64,000 nt of DNA from Streptomyces aureoverticillatus (GTDB taxonomy: Bacteria > Actinomycetota > Actinomycetes > Streptomycetales > Streptomycetaceae), in NCBI RefSeq assembly GCF_014649395.1, contig NZ_BMSY01000019.1:56970-120969 (forward strand). The letters are read 5' to 3'. Of this stretch, positions 7,479-14,998 are shown piece by piece. Positions within the stretch are counted from its first letter, which is position 1. The number at the start of each line of letters is the position of its first letter. The position numbers and the translations under genes are program-made. Below the pieces are notes generated by a model. The model saw nothing but the letters and a program-made list of their open reading frames with translations, searched no databases and was not told where the DNA came from.

Positions 7479-8867
7479 GTGATCTTCGCCGACCGTGTGG
7501 ACGCCGGGCGCCGCCTCGCCGAAGCGGTGCGGGACCTGCGAGGGGACAGTCCGGTCGTCCTGGGCCTGCCCCGAGGTGGCGTTCCGGTGGCCGCCGAGGT
7601 GGCGCGGGCCCTCGGCGCCCCGCTCGATGTGATCGTGGTCCGCAAGCTCGGCGTGCCCCACCAGCCGGAACTGGGGTTCGGCGCGATCGGCGAGGGCGGC
7701 GTGCGGGTCATCAGTGACGAGATCGTGCGCCACTGCGGCATCCGTCCCGCGGAGCTCGCGGCGGTCGAGGACGCGGAGAAGCGTGAACTGATGCGGCGGG
7801 CGCACCGCTATCGCGACGGGCGGTCGCGGGTGGCCGTCGAAGGGCGCACGGTGCTCGTCGTGGACGACGGGATCGCGACCGGCGCCACGGCCGCGGCCGC
7901 GTGCCGGGTCGCGCGGGCGCAGGGCGCGGCCCGCGTGGTGCTCGCCGTGCCGACGGCACCGGCGGACACGGTGGACCGGCTGCGCGAGGTGGCGGACGAG
8001 GTGGTGTGCCTGTCCACGCCGGAACAGTTCGGCTCCGTGGGCCAGTGGTACCGGGACTTCACGCAGACCACCGACGACGAAGTGAGCGCGAGCCTGGCAT
8101 CGGCAGCCACGACAGCCCGGCCGCCCGGCCGGCCCGCGCCCGTCGCGGCCGAGGTCGAGGTTGAGGCCGAGGTCGAGGTGGACGCGGCCGGGGTCCGGTT
8201 GGCCGGAGCCCTCGCCGTGCCGGCGGGCGCCCCAGGGGTGGTGATGTTCGCCCACGGCTCCGGCAGCAGCCGGCGCAGCCCGCGGAACCGGTCGGTGGCG
8301 TCGGCCCTGCGCGAGGCGGGCCTCGGCACACTCCTCTTCGACCTGCTCACACCGGCCGAGGAGGCCGACCGCGCGAATGTCTTCGACGTCGACACCCTGG
8401 CCGCGAGACTGCTGGGGGCCACCCACTGGGTGCGGGAGCGCGCGTCCGTACCGATCGGCTACTTCGGAGCCAGCACCGGGGCCGCGGCGGCGCTGCGGGC
8501 GGCCGCGGCCGACGAGGCCGACGGGGCTGTCGGTGCCGTGGTGTCCCGGGGCGGACGGCCCGATCTCGCCGCGCCCCGCCTCGGCGACGTACGGGCGCCG
8601 ACCCTGCTGATCGTCGGCGGGCGGGACACGACGGTGCTCGACCTCAACCGTGCCGCCCAGGCGGAGCTGCGCTGCGAGAACCGGCTCGAGATCGTTCCGG
8701 GGGCCACGCACCTCTTCGAGGAACCCGGAGCTCTCGACCGGGTCGCCGGCCTCGCCCGGGAGTGGTTCACCAGGTACTTGACGGGAGAGCACGGCGGCCC
8801 CGGTTCCCCCGGGCCCGAGGACGCGGCTCCGAGAGGGCCGAGGTCGTCGAGCCGACCCGATCAATGA
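7479..8867 (+). CDS. Phosphoribosyltransferase-dienelactone hydrolase fusion protein
   Basis: A 462-residue two-domain protein. Residues 1-210 are a type I phosphoribosyltransferase domain with the PRPP loop at 125-139 (VLVVDDGIATGATAA). Residues 250-440 are an alpha/beta hydrolase of the dienelactone-hydrolase type, with nucleophile Ser332 in GAST, a GGRD loop, and the late His in GATHLFEE. They are joined by a Val/Glu-rich linker (EVEVEAEVEVD). The same fusion is known in actinobacteria, for example M. tuberculosis Rv0571c; its reaction is not established. GTG 7479 was chosen because GAGAG lies 8 nt upstream; an upstream in-frame GTG at 7470 lacks a ribosome site. Confidence 0.82.
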   Translation: MIFADRVDAGRRLAEAVRDLRGDSPVVLGLPRGGVPVAAEVARALGAPLDVIVVRKLGVPHQPELGFGAIGEGGVRVISDEIVRHCGIRPAELAAVEDAEKRELMRRAHRYRDGRSRVAVEGRTVLVVDDGIATGATAAAACRVARAQGAARVVLAVPTAPADTVDRLREVADEVVCLSTPEQFGSVGQWYRDFTQTTDDEVSASLASAATTARPPGRPAPVAAEVEVEAEVEVDAAGVRLAGALAVPAGAPGVVMFAHGSGSSRRSPRNRSVASALREAGLGTLLFDLLTPAEEADRANVFDVDTLAARLLGATHWVRERASVPIGYFGASTGAAAALRAAAADEADGAVGAVVSRGGRPDLAAPRLGDVRAPTLLIVGGRDTTVLDLNRAAQAELRCENRLEIVPGATHLFEEPGALDRVAGLAREWFTRYLTGEHGGPGSPGPEDAAPRGPRSSSRPDQ

Positions 8868-8868
8868 C

Positions 8869-8892
8869 TTAGGCTTGCCTTAGTTTAGGCTT
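8869..8892. promoter_or_regulatory. Candidate iron box (TTAGGCTT direct repeat) upstream of fprA
   Basis: TTAGGCTT occurs at 8869-8876 and again at 8885-8892, and the first copy continues into an AGGCTTGCCT dyad. This resembles DmdR1/IdeR iron boxes (TTAGGTTAGGCTAACCTAA) but matches only about 12 of 19 positions. It lies 42-65 bp upstream of the fprA start. Iron control of a ferredoxin reductase is plausible but inferred. Confidence 0.35.
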
Positions 8893-8933
8893 CCCATCGA
8901 GTAAGTCCGCCACCGCTCGAAGGGAACCTGATC

Positions 8934-10298
8934 GTGTCTCGCCCTGTGCGGGTAGCCATCGTCGGAGCCGGCCCCGCCGGTATCTACGCCGCCGACGCGC
9001 TGCTGAAATCCGAGGTGGCCGTCGACCCCGGCGTCTCCATCGACCTCTTCGAGCGGATGCCGGCGCCGTTCGGCCTGATCCGGTACGGCGTCGCCCCCGA
9101 CCACCCGCGGATCAAGGGCATCATCACGGCCCTGCACCAGGTGCTCGACAAGCCCCAGATCCGGCTCTTCGGCAACGTCGACTACCCGCGGGACATCAAC
9201 CTGGACGACCTGCGCGCCTTCTACGACGCGGTGATCTTCTCCACCGGGGCGACGGCCGACCGGGCGCTCGACATACCCGGCATCGACCTCGACGGCTCCT
9301 ACGGCGCGGCGGACTTCGTCTCCTGGTACGACGGACACCCGGACGTGCCGCGCACCTGGCCGCTGGAGGCGGAGAAGGTCGCCGTCCTCGGCGTCGGCAA
9401 CGTCGCCCTTGACGTGGCCCGCATCCTCGCCAAGACGGCGGACGAGCTGCTGCCGACGGAGATCCCGGCCAACGTCCACGAGGGGCTGAAGGCCAACAAG
9501 GCGCTGGAGGTGCACGTCTTCGGCCGCCGTGGCCCCGCGCAGGCCAAGTTCTCCCCGATGGAGCTGCGGGAGCTCGACCACTCCCCGAACATCGAGGTCA
9601 TCGTCGACCCGGAGGACATCGACTACGACGACGGCTCGATCGCGACCCGGCGCGGCAACAAGCAGGCCGACATGGTCGCCAAGACCTTGGAGAACTGGGC
9701 GATCCGCGACGTCGGCGACCGTCCGCACAAGCTGTTCCTGCACTTCTTCGAGTCGCCCGCCGAGATCCTCGGCGAGGACGGCAAGGTCGTCGGCCTGCGC
9801 ACCGAGCGCACCGCCCTCGACGGCACCGGCAACGTCAAGGGCACCGGCACCTTCAAGGACTGGGACGTCACCGCGGTCTACCGCGCCGTGGGCTACCTCT
9901 CCGACGAACTGCCCAAGCTGCCCTGGGACGTCGAGTCCGGCACGGTACCGGACCGGGCCGGCCGGGTGATCGAGGAGACCGGCGAGCACCTGCAGTCGAC
10001 GTACGTCACGGGCTGGATCCGGCGCGGCCCCGTGGGGCTGATCGGCCACACCAAGGGCGACGCCAACGAAACGGTCGCCAGCCTCATCGACGACCACGCG
10101 AACGGCCGTCTGCACACGCCAGCGGCGCCCGAGCCGGAGGCGGTGGACGCCTTCCTCGGTGAGCGGAACATCCGCTTCACCACGTGGGAGGGCTGGTACC
10201 GCCTGGACGCCGCCGAGAAGGCCCTGGGCGAACCCCAGGGCCGGGAACGCGTGAAGATCGTCGAGCGTGCGGAGATGCTGGACGCGAGCGGCGCGTAG
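8934..10298 (+). CDS. fprA: Ferredoxin/adrenodoxin-type NADP+ reductase (FprA)
   Basis: A 454-residue flavoprotein that passes electrons between NADPH and ferredoxin, often to supply P450 enzymes. The FAD-binding GAGPAG motif is near the N-terminus (IVGAGPAGIYAADALL); the family signature PFGLIRYGVAPDHP follows; the NADP-binding GVGNVALDVAR is central; and the C-terminal GWIRRGPVGLIGHTKGDA completes the glutathione-reductase-like fold. Length matches M. tuberculosis FprA (about 456). GTG 8934 has AGGGAA 7 nt upstream. It appears monocistronic, ending in a strong hairpin, with an iron-box-like repeat in front. Confidence 0.93.
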   Translation: MSRPVRVAIVGAGPAGIYAADALLKSEVAVDPGVSIDLFERMPAPFGLIRYGVAPDHPRIKGIITALHQVLDKPQIRLFGNVDYPRDINLDDLRAFYDAVIFSTGATADRALDIPGIDLDGSYGAADFVSWYDGHPDVPRTWPLEAEKVAVLGVGNVALDVARILAKTADELLPTEIPANVHEGLKANKALEVHVFGRRGPAQAKFSPMELRELDHSPNIEVIVDPEDIDYDDGSIATRRGNKQADMVAKTLENWAIRDVGDRPHKLFLHFFESPAEILGEDGKVVGLRTERTALDGTGNVKGTGTFKDWDVTAVYRAVGYLSDELPKLPWDVESGTVPDRAGRVIEETGEHLQSTYVTGWIRRGPVGLIGHTKGDANETVASLIDDHANGRLHTPAAPEPEAVDAFLGERNIRFTTWEGWYRLDAAEKALGEPQGRERVKIVERAEMLDASGA

Positions 10299-10344
10299 CC
10301 CGCCGCCCCCTCCCGGAGAGGTCTGTCACGGGGCGGCTCGCGTG

Positions 10345-10390
10345 CCGCGGTGGCTGCGGGGCCCAACCCTGGGCCCCGCAGCCACCGCGG
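10345..10390 (+). terminator. Strong hairpin terminator after fprA
   Basis: Bases 10345-10364 and 10371-10390 are perfectly complementary, a 20-bp GC-rich stem with a 6-nt loop, 47 bases after the fprA stop. There is no T-tract. Confidence 0.88.
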
Positions 10391-10523
10391 CCCCGCGGGG
10401 CCGCGCGGATGTCCGCCGGTGTTCACCGGCGGCAGGTTCCAGCCCCGCGCCGATGCCGGTGTGAGACGTGCTCCCGCACGTGTCAGCGGTTATCGGTCAA
10501 CTCTTGTTTAATGCAGGGTAGTT

Positions 10524-10548
10524 GCATTATTCTCCGCGCGACGGGTAT
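10524..10548 (+). promoter_or_regulatory. Sigma-B-type promoter upstream of STAS gene
   Basis: GCAT at 10524-10527 and GGGTAT at 10543-10548, separated by 15 nt, fit the published Streptomyces sigma-B-family consensus GNNT-N14-16-GGGTA(C/T). It lies about 120 bp upstream of an anti-sigma-factor antagonist gene, the kind of gene often under sigma-B-family control. Overlapping its -35 side is an inverted repeat, TAATGCA (10509-10515) / TGCATTA (10523-10529), that could bind a repressor. Confidence 0.6.
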
Positions 10549-10667
10549 GCCAAGGGCAAGAACTTGCCACCCCTGTCCCCGGTGGCGTCAGTTCATCGCA
10601 CAGACCCCGCCGGTGGATCGCACAGGCTCACCCCGGAGCCGCACTCACGGTGCCATGAGGGGGAACG

Positions 10668-11039
10668 ATGCTCGAGGACCATGCCGAGTTCGGCCTCCGC
10701 GCGGAGGTACGGCAGGAGCGGCTGGTGGTCGCTTTCTGGGGTGAGCTGGACATCCTGGCGGACGAGATGCTCGCCGCCCCGCTCGCCCGGCTCACCCGGG
10801 AGAGCCGCCGCGACGTCGTCCTCGATCTGCGGGCGGTGACGTTCCTCGACTGCGGCGGTCTGGCCCTGCTGTGCCGCGCCCGCGACGAGGCGCGGCGGCG
10901 TCAGGCGGGCGTCGCCCTGGTCGTCGACAACCCGTTCTTCCGCAAGATCCTTGGTCTTGCCGGGCTGTCGGACGCGTTCGACATCGCCGGGGATCTGGAG
11001 ACGGCGCTCATGACGGGGGCGAAGGGGTCGCCCGTGTGA
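10668..11039 (+). CDS. STAS-domain anti-sigma factor antagonist
   Basis: A 123-residue protein made of a single STAS domain, expected to bind an anti-sigma kinase and release a stress sigma factor. The pattern GELDILADEML...VVLDLRAVTFLDCGGLALL is typical; the position usually phosphorylated (Ser in DSSG) reads as Cys-Gly (DCGGL). If aligned correctly, this antagonist lacks the standard phospho-acceptor Ser and may be regulated differently or bind constitutively. GAGGGGGA precedes ATG 10668. The neighbouring sigma-B-like promoter suggests autoregulation within the stress network. No anti-sigma gene is adjacent. Confidence 0.85.
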   Translation: MLEDHAEFGLRAEVRQERLVVAFWGELDILADEMLAAPLARLTRESRRDVVLDLRAVTFLDCGGLALLCRARDEARRRQAGVALVVDNPFFRKILGLAGLSDAFDIAGDLETALMTGAKGSPV

Positions 11040-11060
11040 GGAGGCGGCGGGGGCGGCGGG

Positions 11061-11108
11061 CGGCTCCGTGACGGCGGGCTCGCGCGGCTCCGTGACGGCG
11101 GGCTCGCG
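11061..11108. repeat. Perfect 24-bp tandem duplication
   Basis: Bases 11061-11084 and 11085-11108 are identical 24-nt units (starting CGGCTCCGTGACGG). They lie between the convergent STAS and DUF5997 genes, ending just before the DUF5997 stop. No clear hairpin forms within a unit. Confidence 0.9.
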
Positions 11109-11114
11109 CCCGCG

Positions 11115-11510
11115 TCAGTCCTGCCCGCTGTCGCGCTGCTTCTCCTTCATCTCCTTCAGGCGCGCCGACTCCTTGCGGACCTCGGCCTGCGTGGCGCGCT
11201 CGCGCCGCAGCCACTCCGGTTCGTCCGACTTGAGTGCCTCGATCTGCTCGGTCGTGAGCGGGTCGGTGATGCCGCCGCGCGCGAGGCCCGAGATGGACAC
11301 GCCGAGCTTCGCGGCGACCACCGGGCGCGGGTGCGGGCCGTCGCGGCGCAGGTCCCGCAGCCACTGGGGCGGGTCGGCCTGCAGCGCGTTGAGCTCGGCC
11401 CGGGAGACCACGCCCTCCTGGAACTCGGCGGGGGTGGCCTCGAGGTACACACCCAGCTTCTTCGCCGCGGTCGCGGGCTTCATGGTCTGGGTGCTCTGGT
11501 GCGACGTCAT
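11115..11510 (-). CDS. DUF5997 family protein
   Basis: A 131-residue charged cytoplasmic protein of unknown function, recognised by its N-terminal KPATAAKKLGVYLEATPAEF segment and the repeated 'LQADPPQWLRDLRRDGPHPR' / 'LKSDEPEWLRRER' pattern. Middle residues (VVAAKLGVSISGLARGGI) resemble a small helix-turn-helix, so DNA binding is possible. The C-terminal 30 residues are highly charged (KESARLKEMKEKQRD) and may form a helix or coiled coil. It is divergent from the LysR-like gene at 11568 with a 57-bp shared leader, a pairing I recall from Streptomyces. Start at 11510 has no strong ribosome site. Confidence 0.8.
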   Translation of the reverse strand: MTSHQSTQTMKPATAAKKLGVYLEATPAEFQEGVVSRAELNALQADPPQWLRDLRRDGPHPRPVVAAKLGVSISGLARGGITDPLTTEQIEALKSDEPEWLRRERATQAEVRKESARLKEMKEKQRDSGQD

Positions 11511-11567
11511 GTGACCAGGGTATCGAGCGCCTGAGCGACCTCTGACCACGCCGGGTAACCTGGCGGG

Positions 11568-12374
11568 GTGACAGGCTCGGAAGTTTCTCCTTCGTTCCGG
11601 CTCGCCTATGTCCCGGGGGTGACACCCGCGAAGTGGGTGCGTGTCTGGAACGAGCGGCTGCCCGACGTCCCCCTGACCCTCGTCCCCGTGGCCCCGGCCG
11701 ACGCGGACGGCGTGCTGCGGGACGGCTCCGCCGACGCGGGCCTGGTCCGGCTGCCGGTCGACCGGACGGTCCTGAGCGCCATCCCCCTGTACACGGAGAC
11801 GACCGTGGTCGTCGTCCCCAAGGACCACCTCGTGACGGCGGCCGACGAGGTGGGCGTCGCGGACCTGGCCGACGAGATCGTGCTCCATCCCCTCGACGAC
11901 ACCCTCGCCTGGGAGGCCCTGCCCGGCCGGCCCGCGATCGAGCGCCCCGCCACCACGGCCGACGCGATCGAGCTGGTGGCCGCGGGCATCGGCGTGCTCG
12001 TCGTACCGCAGTCGCTCGCCCGCCTGCACCACCGCAGGGACCTCACGTACCGGCCGCTGACCGACGCCCCCCAGTCGAGCGTCGTGCTGTCGTGGCCGGA
12101 GGACGCCACCACCGACCTGGTGGAGGAGTTCATCGGCATCATCCGGGGCCGGACCGTCAACAGCACGCGCGGCCGCCGTGCCCAGACCACGCAGGCTCAG
12201 GAGCCTGCAAGGTCGAAGCAGGCGTCGGGCAAGACCTCGGCCCGCAAGGCGTCCCCGGGGAAGCCCTCGTCCGGAAGGGCCGGGTCCGGAAAGGCGTCCG
12301 CGGGCAAGGGCGCGCGGCGCGCCACCGGCGGCTCCCAGGGCGGCAAGCGCGGCAAGCCCCGCCGCCGCTCGTAG
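11568..12374 (+). CDS. LysR-type substrate-binding domain protein without HTH, with a basic histone-like tail
   Basis: A 268-residue protein. Residues 8-200 form a type-2 periplasmic-binding-fold effector domain like that of LysR regulators (ADAGLVRLPVDR, AIPLYTETTVVVVPKDH, ELVAAGIGVLVVPQSLA). The N-terminal winged helix normal in LysR proteins is absent: the effector fold begins at once after GTG 11568. Residues about 205-268 are a Lys/Ala/Ser/Gly tail (KTSARKASPGKPSSGRAGSG and on) that resembles histone H1-like nucleic-acid-binding tails. The frame upstream offers no HTH. It may work with the divergent DUF5997 protein; function unknown. Confidence 0.8.
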   Translation: MTGSEVSPSFRLAYVPGVTPAKWVRVWNERLPDVPLTLVPVAPADADGVLRDGSADAGLVRLPVDRTVLSAIPLYTETTVVVVPKDHLVTAADEVGVADLADEIVLHPLDDTLAWEALPGRPAIERPATTADAIELVAAGIGVLVVPQSLARLHHRRDLTYRPLTDAPQSSVVLSWPEDATTDLVEEFIGIIRGRTVNSTRGRRAQTTQAQEPARSKQASGKTSARKASPGKPSSGRAGSGKASAGKGARRATGGSQGGKRGKPRRRS

Positions 12375-12517
12375 CCACAGCGGGGGCGCGGCTTCGCGGC
12401 CCATCCGGGCTCCGACGCATCCGGGGCCCGGCGCATCCCCGGCCCCGCCCCGCCCCAAACGGCACCGCCGCCCCACGCCCTCTTGCGGCAGCTTGTGGTG
12501 TCCATGACTATGGCCGC

Positions 12518-13948
12518 ATGTCGGAGCAGACGGGCACTTCCCGGCGTACCGTCCTCGCGGCGGCCGCGGCCGCCACCACGGCCGGAGCCGTCGGCCTTCA
12601 GGCGGACCCCGCCGCGGCACGCGACGGCCTCGGCCCCGCCGCCGCACGCGACGGCCTCGGCCCCACCGCGCAGGAGCCGCCGCGCGAACTGCGCGCGCTC
12701 CTGCGGGAGATCGACCACCGGCGCATCGAGGCGACCGTACGGCGTCTCGCCGCGTTCGGGACCCGGCACACGCTGTCCGCCCAGGACGACCCCGTACGCG
12801 GCATCGGCGCGGCACGGGACTGGATCCACGCCGAGATGCGGCGCCACGCGGGCGCGTCGGGCGGCCGGATGAGCGTGGAGCTCCAGTCGTACGTCCAGGA
12901 GCCCGGCCCGCGCATCCCGGAGCCGACGCGGATCACCAACGTCGTGGCCACGCTGCGCGGTTCGGCGTCCCCGGACCGGCTGTACGTCGTGTCGGGGCAC
13001 TACGACTCGCGGGCGAGCGACCCCATGGACTTCACCAGCGACGCGCCCGGAGCGGACGACGACGCCTCCGGAGTCGCCGTCGTCATGGAGCTCGCCCGGG
13101 TCATGGCGACCCGGCGGCTCGCCGCCACGGTCGTGTTCGCGGCCGTCGCGGGCGAGGAGCAGGGGCTGTACGGCGCGGCCCACATGGCGGAGCTGTACAA
13201 GCGTCGGAAGGCCGACGTCCAGGGGATGTTCACCAACGACATCGTCGGCAGCCCCACCGCCGACGACGGCAGCCGCGACCCGCGCACCATCCGGCTCTTC
13301 GCCGAGGGCGTGCCCTCGTCCGAGACCCCCGAACAGGCCGCCGTCCGGCGCTCCGTGGGCGGCGAGAACGACTCGCCGTCACGCCAGCTCGCCCGCTTCG
13401 TACGGGACGTCGCCGACAACGACGCGACCGGCATGCGGGTCCGCGTCATCTACCGCCGCGACCGCTATCTGCGCGGCGGCGACCACATCCCCTTTCTCGA
13501 ACGCGCCTACCCGGCGGCCCGGTTCACCGAGCCCGCCGAGGACTACGCCCACCAGCACCAGGACGTCCGCGTGGTCGACGGCAAGCAGTACGGGGACCTG
13601 CCGGAGTTCTGCGACTTCCCGTACGTCGCGCGCGTGGCCCGCGTCAACGGCGCCGCCCTGTGGAGCCTCGCGCAGGCGCCCGGCACCCCGCGCGGCGCGA
13701 AGATCCGCACCGCCGCGCTGACCAACGACACCGAACTCGTGTGGGAGCGCGGCGCCGAGAAGGACCTCGCGGGCTACGAAGTCGTGTGGCGCGAGACCAC
13801 CGCGTCCGACTGGACGCACGTGATCGACGTCGGCGACGTCACGCGTCACACGGTCGACCTCTCCAAGGACAACGTCTTCTTCGGCGTGCGCGCGGTCGGC
13901 CGCTCCGGCCTGCGCAGCCCCGTGGCCTTCCCCGCACCCCAGAGCTGA
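12518..13948 (+). CDS. Tat-exported M28 family zinc aminopeptidase with C-terminal Fn3-like domain
   Basis: A 476-residue secreted metallopeptidase. The N-terminus has a twin-arginine signal (TSRRTVLAAAAAATTAGAVG) and a short duplicated segment (ARDGLGP twice). The M28 domain (about 70-370) carries the two-zinc ligands: His/Asp in SGHYDSR, Asp in GADDDASG, catalytic Glu in AGEEQG, Asp in TNDIVG and His in GGDHIPF. Residues 385-476 look like a fibronectin-III fold. The ribosome site at ATG 12518 is weak. The last 103 bp overlap the opposing XRE gene. Bases 12375-12517 upstream are GC-rich non-coding sequence. Confidence 0.88.
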   Translation: MSEQTGTSRRTVLAAAAAATTAGAVGLQADPAAARDGLGPAAARDGLGPTAQEPPRELRALLREIDHRRIEATVRRLAAFGTRHTLSAQDDPVRGIGAARDWIHAEMRRHAGASGGRMSVELQSYVQEPGPRIPEPTRITNVVATLRGSASPDRLYVVSGHYDSRASDPMDFTSDAPGADDDASGVAVVMELARVMATRRLAATVVFAAVAGEEQGLYGAAHMAELYKRRKADVQGMFTNDIVGSPTADDGSRDPRTIRLFAEGVPSSETPEQAAVRRSVGGENDSPSRQLARFVRDVADNDATGMRVRVIYRRDRYLRGGDHIPFLERAYPAARFTEPAEDYAHQHQDVRVVDGKQYGDLPEFCDFPYVARVARVNGAALWSLAQAPGTPRGAKIRTAALTNDTELVWERGAEKDLAGYEVVWRETTASDWTHVIDVGDVTRHTVDLSKDNVFFGVRAVGRSGLRSPVAFPAPQS

Positions 13949-14790
13949 GGCGCGGCACCTCCGGCGAGTGCGGCGAGGGCCGCGCGGGACGGGCTGTCCT
14001 GCTCGGCCGCGTACGTCACCAGGGCCTGGTCGGGGGTGTCGGGCAGGCGCAGCGTCTCGCGGCGCAGGGTGAGTTCACCGGCCACCGGGTGGCGCAGCCG
14101 CTCGACGCCGTGGGAGTGCTCGCGCACCAGTTGCTCGGCCCACAGCAGGCGGAACTCGTCGCTGCGGACGGAGAGTTCGCCGAGCAGGTCGCACAGGCGG
14201 TCGTCGCAGGGGTGGCGGCCGAGGTCCATGCGCAGCGCCGCGACGGTGTCGCGCGCGGTCTCCTCCCACGCCTCCCGGTCCGGGTACAGACCCCGCACCC
14301 CCGGGTCGAGGAAGTGCAGCCACGCCACGTTGCGCCGCTCGGCGGGCAGCGCGTCGAAGTCGGTGAGCAGCGCGCGGGCCGGGCGGTTGGAGGCCAGAAT
14401 GTCCAGCCGCCGCCCGACGACGTACGCGGGCACCTCGTCCAGCGCCGCCAGGAGCACCTCGACGCCCGCTCTGACCGGCTGCGGGGCGGGCGGCGTCGAG
14501 GCCGGGTGGCGCAGGGCGCGGGTCAGATGGCCCAGGTGCGCGCGCTCGGCGTCGTCGAGCCGCAGCACCCGGGCGACGGCGTCCAGGACGCTGTCGGAGA
14601 CGTTGTGGGTGCGGCCCTGCTCGAGCCGTACGTAGTAGTCGACGCTGACCCCGGCCAGCTCCGCCAGCTCCTCGCGGCGCAGCCCGGGCACGCGCCGGCG
14701 CCCGCCGAACGGACGGACGCCGGCCTCTTCCGGGCGCAGCCGGGCGCGGCGGGAGCGGAGGAACGCGGCGAGTTCGGTGCGGAAGTCCAT
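13846..14790 (-). CDS. XRE/MmyB-type transcriptional regulator with ligand-binding domain
   Basis: A 314-residue regulator: an N-terminal helix-turn-helix (GLRREELAELAGVSVDYYVRLEQGR) followed by the MmyB-like (MLTR) ligand-binding domain (about 100-270; VVGRRLDILASNRPARALL, NVAWLHFLDP). Regulators of this class commonly sit divergent to a short-chain dehydrogenase gene they control, as here. Its final ~35 residues are encoded antisense to the end of the M28 peptidase gene (13846-13948) because no earlier stop occurs; most homologs end near the 'AALAAL' stretch. Start 14790 (MDFRTELAAFLRSRR) matches the usual N-terminus. Confidence 0.88.
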   Translation of the reverse strand: MDFRTELAAFLRSRRARLRPEEAGVRPFGGRRRVPGLRREELAELAGVSVDYYVRLEQGRTHNVSDSVLDAVARVLRLDDAERAHLGHLTRALRHPASTPPAPQPVRAGVEVLLAALDEVPAYVVGRRLDILASNRPARALLTDFDALPAERRNVAWLHFLDPGVRGLYPDREAWEETARDTVAALRMDLGRHPCDDRLCDLLGELSVRSDEFRLLWAEQLVREHSHGVERLRHPVAGELTLRRETLRLPDTPDQALVTYAAEQDSPSRAALAALAGGAAPQLWGAGKATGLRRPERPTARTPKKTLSLERSTV

Positions 14791-14844
14791 GGATCAAGTT
14801 TCCGGTACCCGGATCGCGTGCCCCGCGCAGGGTGGTTCTGCCAG

Positions 14845-14870
14845 ACCCAGGGTCGGACGGAGCCCTGGGT
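14845..14870. promoter_or_regulatory. Candidate operator between XRE regulator and SDR gene
   Basis: Perfect inverted repeat ACCCAGGG (14845-14852) / CCCTGGGT (14863-14870) with a 10-bp centre, in the 208-bp divergent region. Position and symmetry suit a dimeric regulator such as the adjacent XRE protein; the link is inferred. Confidence 0.5.
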
Positions 14871-14998
14871 GCGGCCCTGGATCTCCAGCAGAGTCAGGAC
14901 CACGAGACACACCGCGCCGACGCGGCGCGTACTCGTACACCGCAAGACACGGTGCCCGCGCCACTGCGGTCCGCACCCCGCACACCAGGGAGACCACC

